Of a stretch of DNA of 64,000 nucleotides, positions 1-64,000 are shown in pieces. The notes below the pieces were generated by a model. That model worked only from the letters and a program-made list of their open reading frames with translations, was not told the DNA's origin and did not search any database. A program made the position numbers and the translations under genes. Position 1 is the first letter of the stretch, and each line of letters opens with the position of its first letter. This DNA comes from Sipunculus nudus (taxonomy: Eukaryota > Annelida > Sipuncula > Golfingiida > Sipunculidae): NCBI GenBank assembly GCA_026874595.1, contig CM049311.1, positions 36,127,176-36,191,175 on the forward strand, written 5' to 3'.

Positions 1-1020
1 TGTGAACATACAGGGATAGTCATATTTTAAGGTTTAAGTGGTTCCTGGTATCATGGATGTTGGAAGTCCAGGCTACATAGCGCTGATGTCAGGCAAGTGT
101 ACAAAATGAAATTATGGCAGCTCTTGTTATGTGAAAAACAGGTAACTTTGCAGTTGAGTGTTTTTTTTGTGGAGGCTCTACAAGAGGCTTGCACTGATAT
201 TTTAGACAATTTTCTTGATTTTGTCTGACAGAGGAAGATTTTAGACAAACAAATATTCAGGGCTTTATTTGGAATAATTACTGTATTATTTAAGGGACAA
301 AGCATCAGGTTTAGGGATTCTATACACAATGATGCCATTGAAGTCATGAATAACTAAATTGCTAACAATTAAATATTATAATGACTTAGACATATTAGCA
401 CACATGCTGAAGTACACAATTATATTTATTCATTATACAACCCTAATTTTTCTATACTACAAATATTCTTCTTGTATGATATAGAGTAATTATAATGTTC
501 ACAAAAATGGGTACATTACTATGAAAGTAATCAAAGGAAAAAAAAAGTATAATAAACTACACCTTTCCCAGAAAAAAATATTTGTTCATCTTTATTTTTC
601 ATGATACTTGATTGCTTTTGCACCAGTTGCTTGGATTTTATTAATTATATTAATTTAGCTTATTAATTATATAATTAAGTTTCATTAATTATAATAAATG
701 TATTATACCTCACCATTATACCTCAGCTAGGAGGTATCATGTATTTATCACTGTCAGTTGGTTGTTTTCACTGTAGGAAGTTTAACTCAAAAAGTAACGA
801 AAAACAGATGTTTATAAAACTGTGAAGGGCTTTGATTTTATTCAAGTAATAGTCCAACAACAGTAATATAATTTTTTTTGCCATTGTGAGTTAGGGCAAT
901 ACATTTGCTCAGTAGAAATAGGGGAAGCTATTCACCTACCATTTCTGTAGAATTTGTGATTTCTGGCTTAGTCTGTTTACATATACATGTACTTTAGGTA
1001 ATTCCTAATCAGAAAAGTTG
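1..1020. other. AT-rich noncoding sequence
   Basis: No coding exon, RNA gene or repeat boundary recognised. Contains short AT-rich direct repeats around 640-720 (attaattat type). It could be upstream sequence or part of the first TPCN2 intron. Confidence 0.5.
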
Positions 1021-1400
1021 TTATAACACATATGTGATGGGTGTATGAACTTGTTTATCTAAAAGCTGTCAGTTAACACGGAACATGTGGGATTGTGGAT
1101 AAACAGAAAATCTACATAATCTAAGGTGGTTTGTTGCCTATGTGCAAACATTGAAAAGTCACTTGTTACCAAAAAAACTGTTGATTCATCTGAATTGCCA
1201 TGAGATGTCCTTGTTAAATTTTTTTTTTTTATTATTTTCCTGGCCTCTCCCCCCCCACCCATGTAACACCCATGGATATAATAATTAATATATAAACCAA
1301 ATGAACAGTCTGTGTGCGGGGGGATCAGCATCTTCTGGCTTAATTTAATTAAAGGTTCATGGGATTATCTTTACTTAGTATACAGGATTAGGCCCCTTTA
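1021..1400. repeat. Dispersed repeat, copy 1 of a pair
   Basis: Shares its layout with 21340-21725: a tgtgatgg start, ttgtttatc, acaaacag or taaacagaaaa, ggtggttgt, a C-run before catggatataa, and an end at aggccccttta. The copies are diverged. Class unknown. Confidence 0.5.
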
Positions 1401-2380
1401 AGTGTTACAGTCTGCATGGGATGGATTTTCTACTGCCTGCCATGTGCACAGGTGTCACCTTTGGACTGGCTAGAAAAGCCTACATGTGATTCAACCATCA
1501 TATTTGTTTACCATGTCACACATTTCTCTTGGCTTTATTAGCGAATCTGTGAGCTTATGCGATGGCGCATCGTCGTCAGTCCATTATCAGCCGTCCGCCA
1601 TCCACCGTCCAGGGCTGGCTTTCCACCGTCCATTGCTGTAAGTCAGAAACCGTCAGAGCTAGCAGCTCCAAATTACATGTAAGAATTAGTCACATGTGAA
1701 ACTTGGTGCCCTGCAGCTTATTATTGGGTATTTGCATTAATTTAGATTTTAAAGAGAAAAAGCTTAAAAACCTTAAAAAATCTTCTTCTCTGAAACTGTC
1801 CAGCCAAATTGTCCAATATTTTACAGAAATGATCCCTGGAACAATCTCTCTCAAGTTTGTTCTAATGGTTCCAGTTCGGAGATTTTTGGCCAAGTTACAG
1901 GAGGTTGAACTTAGCCATCTGTCCAAAAAAGCACACTAAAATTAAAATCTCAGAAACGGCTAGAGCTATAATCACCCAATTTTATACCAATGTTTGTCAC
2001 ATATGTCATATCTGATTTTAAGGTATTGGTGGCGCCACCTACATTGATATGTTTTTTATAAGCGAAAAAGTAATTTTAAACTCTTCTAGCTTATATACTG
2101 ATTTATGATGAAACTGTTAAGCTGATTGGTTTAAACTTTACAAGAATTATTCTATGGTAGGGTTCTTCCAGTTTTATTAGAATAGATTGGGTAAATACAG
2201 TTTTAAAAAAGCATTCTAGCCAGTTGAAAAAGGCTTTCTGTATTTGAAAACAGATTTGACAAGATGCTGAGTTTCAGCAGCCAAGTCAAGAGGTCACTCA
2301 GTACAAACAGGCGGGGTCCAGACATCACCATGGCAACTGACCTGGCTCTGGGGGGGTGTCTAGACATCTAGACACAATGT
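1401..2380 (+). repeat. F4-type tandem repeat element (partial)
   Basis: Starts near 1542 with ctgtgagcttatgcgatgg, followed by cgtc/ccgtcc-rich sequence, as at 62184 and (diverged) 63585. The body shares the cagccaaattg and ttcacagaaatgatcc-type monomer with those copies. It includes a ggtggcgccacct palindrome at about 2028. 1401-1541 shows nothing. Confidence 0.55.
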
Positions 2381-2389
2381 TTAGATGCA

Positions 2390-3523
2390 GAATTCCCAGA
2401 TTATTGGAACTATATCTTTCAACTGATTGAAAAAACTTGGTTTGCATTTAAAGCGAATCAGGTTTATCATCAGGTCACATGTGAACTGCTGCGCCCTCAT
2501 TTTTGGTTGACCACTGACCTTTCCTCGCTGCCTAGAGTCCATTTGTGCGTCTGTTTCCACACATAACCCCCGCATATCTCGGGAACCCTTTGACCAATCA
2601 GGCTAAAAATTTTGCACAAATGTAGCCCTTTGATAGCTTTATAACATACACTAAAACTGGTGGCGCCACCTCAACGATTTTTGCACAGCGTCCATCTGTT
2701 CATCTACCTTGGGATAATATCACTCATATCTCAGCAGTGGTTTGACTTATCCTCCTGAAATTTTGCAGGTTTATACATCCTGGACAGCTTTCTCGATTTT
2801 ATGACAGGTGGCGCCACCTACATTCAGGTTTACTCTGCAGACATCCAAGCTCATATCTTGGGAACAGTTTGACCAATTGGGCCAAAATCATGCATGGGTA
2901 TAGATCTCACATAGCTCTTGATCATAGGCAAAACTGGTGGCACCACCTGCAACCACTTATGCACAGCGTCCATCTGTCCATCTGCCTTGGGATAAAATCA
3001 CTCATATCTCAGCAGTGGTTTGACTTATCCACCTGAAATTTTGCAGGTTTATACATCATGGACAGTTTTCTCAATTTTATGACAGGTGGCGCCACCTTCA
3101 TTCACGTTTACTCTGCAGACATCCTAGCTCATATCTCGGGAACCGTTTGTCCGATTGGGCCAAACTTTTACTTGTGTATAGATCTCACATAGCTCTTCAA
3201 CATTAGCAAAACTGGTGGCGCCACCTGCAACCACTTATGAACACTGTCCATCTGTTCATCTGCCTTGGGATAAAAATCACTCATATCTCAGCAGTGGTTT
3301 GACTTATCCACCTGAAATTTTGCAGGTTTATACATCCTGGACAATTTTCTCGATTTTATGACAGGGGTCACCACCTACATTCACATTTATGCTGCAGACA
3401 TCCATGCTAATATGCAACACACCTCACTCTATTCCCCTTGCCACTTAATCCATGCCTCACTTCACCCGTCCCACTCTGATTTCTGATATACACATAGTCG
3501 CTTGTCAAATACCCATATTCTAG
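2390..3523 (+). repeat. F2 element, 5'-truncated, 3' end with CTAG
   Basis: About 280-bp monomers (tcactcatatctcagcagtgg, gacaggtggcgccacct, gcagacatcc) are repeated in the same orientation as 12001-12882 and inverted relative to 9438-11145. The 3' end (hairpin remnant catagtcgcttgtc, then attCTAG at 3520-3523) matches the other two copies. The palindromic 5' end is missing. Confidence 0.8.
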
Positions 3524-3788
3524 TTTTAAAATGTCCTAGTCTGAAACTTGCAGGTCCGAAATGTCCATTTTGCTGAAATCATAATGACTAAGGTAGATAT
3601 GCAGGACTTAAAAGGATTAATATTAAATTTAAAAAATAAACCTCCATTCATACTCCCAAACTTTGCACAGGTTCGCATTAGGCCTGTAGGCCTTGTATAT
3701 GGTGTTTTGGCATTTTATACCCATTGCTTTCATTTAGCTTCTGCCTTATATATGTTGTTGTTATCAGACACATTATTGTCTTTTACAG

Positions 3789-59509
<55,721 letters not shown>

Positions 59510-60725
59510 GTGAGTTTGTACAACACATCTTCATACTGTTTAATCTGGGGCAGCTCTGCTGTCACAGACCTAAATTCAGCAATGGATTCTGGTGTCTTAT
59601 TTCATGAATATGATCAAAGCAATTGAACTGTTCAGATGACTTGTGTAAGCTTGTTTTATGTGGCTACCGGAGCATGTCCAGTGCTGGTTGTAGAAGGCAT
59701 GGAGAATTTGACCAGTCAAATAAAGCCTTTGAAACCTGTATTTTTAGAGCCAGATTGATACACTGATATATTGAAATAAAATGATATGCTGCGTCAATAT
59801 TGTTTACAATATGCTTTGCCTGTTGTATTGTCACATAGAGGAACACGGAGGACAAAACTGTATGTTTAATTACATGACATAAAATATAGCATATAATAAC
59901 ATACAAGAACTTATCCTGAGAGCTTTTGTTCAAACAATGAAAATACAAAGTAAAATGAAGTGTATTGTCTATATGTATCAGGTAATGACTTAAGTAAATT
60001 GCTGTATGTGTTGTACCTGAATAGGCAGACCATTTCCCAGCCTGGGATTTTAAAAAAAGTCAAATGAAAGTCTTTTAAGTCAATATTGTACTAATAGGAA
60101 TTAAGGCATTTGTGGACTAGTTCAGTCTGTTTTATTTATTCATCAACCATGCATGGTACCACACAGATACAGAGCCCCCAGGCATATGTGATACAACATC
60201 TTGAGCAAGGTTCATATGACATCAGTGCCTATGGGCAATATGGCTTGTACACTTATTTTATACAATGGACTCAAATCAGCTGGGCACTCAATGTATCCAA
60301 TGATGCAATGCCCCAGAATTAAATCAACAAGCTTCACAGTTTTTGTAATGTGGTGTGTGACATCACTGTGCTTTGTGATGCACCACCCATGGCCAGGAAT
60401 GGAACTGTTGTCGCTGAATATGTTAAGGTGTGCACTTTTGAAGTGTTTAAGGTCTCATGATTGTCAAACAACCATGGTTTAATTTAGCTTTAGAATTCAT
60501 ATTAAAATGAATTTTAGCCACAGTGATATATACATATTTAGAATCCTCAGAATATCCTCTGTTAGATGAGATATATATGAGCATTGTCTCAGATTTTTCT
60601 TTGAAGATTTTAAACTTTAATTAATTTTTTTTTTAATATTTTTTTAACGCCATATATCTCATTTAGCAAACAGTATGTATGTAAAAATAGTATCACATGA
60701 AAGCTCATACAAATATCTCCAGCCG
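59510..60725 (+). other. Intron after exon 21, first part
   Basis: The donor gtgagt starts here. No exon with the expected IIS6 sequence was found. Around 60000 there is a weak relative of 14450. Otherwise unrecognised. Confidence 0.45.
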
Positions 60726-62015
60726 TTTTTAGCTCAGCTGACTATAAGTCATCTGAGCTACAGTCGTGGTCCTTTGTCTGTCGTCCGTCCGGCTGTCAGT
60801 TAACAGGTCACGTTTTAAAACCATTGGACCTATGAATCCAAAATTCTGCATACCATTAGATGTCCCCAAAATCTCCTACCATACCGAAAATTGGGTCATT
60901 AGGACTTGGTTCCTTTGAGATATTAAGGAAAAACCTCCGTTTTCCATAAAAAAAGCTATTGTTACACTTCAAGCCTGCCTAAAATCAAAACCACTGATCT
61001 GTTTTTGATCATATTTAGAATTCATATTCTTCCATAGATTTTCTGTGCACATACCAAAAATTAGGTCAGTATTGGGCATTATTTTGAAGATATGGGCCCA
61101 AATATAATGCAATTTTTTAAAAATCAGGAAATATATTTGCTCACTTAACATGAGAATTGCTGAAGCTGGAGACTTTTTTTCAGGAATATAACTTAATTTA
61201 ATCAAGATTCAATTGTTTACCCAAAATTAGATCTGAATTTTGCAAATTTTTCAAGTTATTAGCATAAATAAAAAATCAATACCTTAAATTTTGTCCAACT
61301 TTGGCAATGGCACGTTTTTTCCCTGTAAGCACTGTTGAATTAATTTTCACAGCATATATACATAAGGATTAAATCTTTTAAAATCTGAAATTTAAAAGGA
61401 ATTGTTTGAAAAGATTAGCTTTTATTCAAGTTTTCATACACCATGTCAAGTGTTGTTTACATCTAGCCCACCTAGTAGTACAGCCTTCACTTGCATTATG
61501 TAACCCACCCCAGGCAGCTTGCCTTGGCTCAGCTTGGCCACTACTAGCAGGCTTCCCCTCTGCCCTGCACTCCCCCCCAGCTGGTACATAAACTAGATGA
61601 ATGTTAAAATTTTCTATATTTTATTTTGTTCTTGGCTATGCTACATTTTAGATTTTGTATTGTAACACCAGGGTTACAGTGATTAAAGTGCACATTTAAT
61701 TGTGTCCACAAAGTGATGTATTGCTATGAAAGTGTGGTTGTTCATCAGATAAGTAATGCTTTACTTCAGAAGAGTAAAACTTCACCAAGTGTGAAATTGA
61801 CTATTAATCCCAGTAATTAATTATAGCTGAGATTGTAATTAGCACAATGATATTGTTTGTCCCTCATTCAACCAAGAGTGTGTATACTTTATTTGAAAAG
61901 ATGTTTTTATTTTATCAGATTCACTGAATCTTTTATTTTATTTCGGTGAATAAAATTAAGCATGTACTGAAAACTCCAATGTGCAAAACTTTTTAATAGG
62001 GATTCAAGGAATAAT
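60726..62015 (+). repeat. F3 element, 3'-truncated
   Basis: 5' end tttagctcagctgactataa and second arm, cgtccgtccggctgtc, then the F3 body. 61.1-62.0 kb matches the extra segment of 49.4-50.2 kb (taacccaccccaggcagctt; ttagattttgtatt). No 3' end is present. Confidence 0.7.
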
Positions 62016-62183
62016 CTTGTAGATGCCATGTTGTGGCATTATTTTGTTTTAAATTCAGTTTAAACATTTGATTTAAAAATAATAAAATATATGTGTATGC
62101 ATAATATGACCCAATATGAGCTACAATCTTGGATTGATAATCATTGCAACTTAGAATTCTAATATTTTAACTTATATTTTCAG

Positions 62184-63584
62184 TTTTTAGCTAACCTGTG
62201 AGCTTATGCGATGGTGTGGCGTCGTCCGGCGTTCGTCAGCCGTTGTCCGTCGTCTGTATGTTAGCCCATACTATCTTTAAAACGGCAAGAGGTAGCATCA
62301 CGAAATTTTATGTAAAAAATTAGTCATCTAAAAAACTATATCGGATTTTGCTTATTTTTTGGCTTACTGCATTTTCTTAGATTTTATAGGGAAAAAGCTT
62401 TAAAAATCTTCTTCTCCAAAACTGTTCAGCCAAATTGCCCAGTATTTCACAGAAATGATTCCTGGAATAATCTTTCTCAAGTTTGTTCGAATGGTTTAAG
62501 TTCGGTGATTTTTGGCCGAGTAACAGGAAGTTAAACTTAGTCATCTGTCCATAAAAGCATACTAAAATTACAATCTCAGAAAAGGCTGGAGCTATCATCA
62601 CCAAATTTTATGCCAATGTTGTTCACATGAGACATATCTGAAATTGAGGTATTGGTGGCGCCACCTGCATCGACCTTTTTTGTACAGGGGTCATCAGTGC
62701 CCGTATCATACTGATGGCTACAAAAACTTCTTCTCTGAAACCATATGGCCAAATAGTTTAATATTGCACAGAAATGATCCTAGGGTAGTGCTTTCTGAAA
62801 TTTGTTCAAATGGTCTAAGTTCAGTGACTTTTGGCTGAGTTATGGGTAGCTGAATTTAGTCATATGCTGTAACAGTCCATTTTAGCTCAGTGGCTACAAA
62901 GATCTTCTCCTCAAAAACCACTGGGCCAAATTCTTAAATCTCATGCATTAATTATCCTTAGATGTTGATAATTCAAGTTTGTTCAAATGGTTTTGGTTCA
63001 GTGATTTTTGGCTGAGTTATGGGAAGCTGAACTTAGCCATTTTGCTGTATTTTCCCATATGAGTTATAAACCTGTAAAATTTTTGTTGACTGACCCTACT
63101 GAGGCCAATTTGTTTAATATTTTACAAGAATAATCCCCTGAATAATTCTTATAATAATTGTCTTTTATGGTTCCAAAGAATGAATTTTGGCTGAATTATA
63201 AAGGTTCAATTGAGTCATTTTACCATATATGTTAGCTGTGTGAAGCAGATACACAGATGCATCTAGATACATCTAGACTGGCACCAGTTTATCAGCATTT
63301 ATTACATCATGCCTCTAGACATTTCTATTTCAGGTTATCTATGGTTAATATTGACAAGAATGTTTTTTAAAAGGTTTTAAAAAATGTAGATTTATGATTT
63401 TTAGATATTTCTCATGCCAGGCAATGTTTACAATCACAGCTATACAGCTCTCTGTGGGTATATAAAGATGGCTGTACATGGATTATAAATAATTGGTATC
63501 CATAGTCAAATTAATTCAAGATTTTGCCATCAGTGAGATGTATCTGTATTACAATTTTGCATTCAATATGCATCTGTATTAATT
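62184..63584 (+). repeat. F4 element, copy 2
   Basis: Starts tttttagctaacctgtgagc then ttatgcgatggtgtggcgtc and a cgtccggcgttcgtc run. Degenerate units with cagccaaattg and ttcacagaaatgatt at about 62430, 62750, 62930 and 63100. A ggtggcgccacct palindrome lies at about 62653. Confidence 0.6.
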
Positions 63585-64000
63585 TTTAGTCAACCTGTGA
63601 ACTAATGCTATGGTGTGGCGGCTTTTGTCTTCTGTATGTTTACCCATACTATTTTGAAAATGATTGGAGCTAGCATCATGAAATTTAATGCAAAAAATTA
63701 GCCATCTGAAAATTTTCTTAAATTTATAGAGAAAAAGCTAAAAAAAACTTTAAAAATCTTCACCTCCGAAACACTCAAGCCAAATTGTTCAATATTTCAC
63801 AGAAATAATCTTTTATACCATCTCCCTCAATTTTGTTCAGGAAGTTGAACTTAGTCATCTGTCCAAAAAGCATACTTAAATGACAGTCTCAGAAACAGCC
63901 AGAGCTATCATCACCAAATTTTTTGCCAGTGTTGGTCACATGAGTCATATATGAAATTCAGGTATTGGTGGCACCACCTGAATTGACCTATTTTTGTACG
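63585..64000 (+). repeat. F4 element, copy 3, cut by window end
   Basis: Starts tttttagtcaacctgtgaac then taatgctatggtgtggcg. It repeats the copy 2 body (agaaaaagct, caagccaaattg, ttcacagaaat) and reaches ggtggcaccacctg at the window end. Confidence 0.6.

Noticed and set aside
3548-3788. Upstream extension of the exon 1 frame, starting with Met
   Set aside because: The frame is open by chance. A good acceptor (ttttacag) ends at 3788, and the upstream residues do not resemble any TPC2 N-terminus.

Overview
This is a piece of a eukaryotic nuclear genome. The coding sequence is split into short exons with GT/AG borders, introns make up most of the window, and the base composition is visibly AT-rich. 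The one gene I can support is a two-pore segment channel 2 (TPCN2/TPC2) on the + strand. Twenty-one exons between 3789 and 59509 join in phase, without a stop, into 623 complete codons. They correspond to about residues 43-669 of the 752-residue human protein. The first exon(s), with the start codon and N-terminal cytosolic tail, and the last exons, with IIS6 and the C-terminal tail, are not visible and probably lie outside the window.

The style of the interspersed repeats suggests a lophotrochozoan, most likely a bivalve mollusc. They carry palindromic 5' ends, runs of GTCC/GTCT, tandem cores of 150-340 bp, and a 3' hairpin followed by CTAG or CTTG. This is an inference; no marker gene proves the taxon.

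Layout. 1-3788: upstream or intron 1, with three repeat elements. 3789-22246: exons 1-8 (N-terminal helix through most of IS6), in introns carrying repeat families I call F2, F3, F4 and F5. 22247-32596: a 10.3-kb intron almost filled by a 9.1-kb head-to-tail composite of family F1 (four modules; 148-bp and about 330-bp tandem arrays; nine CTCF-like motifs). 32597-44754: exons 9-15 (end of IS6, interdomain linker, IIS1-IIS3), with a TIR transposon, an F6 element and a nine-unit F3 array. 44755-54726: exon 16 between large F3 elements, one of which is inserted inside another. 54727-59509: exons 17-21 (IIS4 to the second selectivity filter). 59510-64000: an open intron with F3 and F4 repeats.

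The channel looks functional. Filter I (TTANNPD), filter II (VNNW), the isoleucine equivalent to human Ile551 in IIS4 and most of the PI(3,5)P2-binding residues are kept. The most interesting material is the repeat landscape. Several families unrelated in sequence share one architecture, which matches what is described for Helentron-associated non-autonomous elements (HINE, including the CvA/pearl type of bivalves). Their monomers carry strong palindromes and protein-binding-like motifs. No transposase, reverse transcriptase or Rep/helicase coding region is visible.
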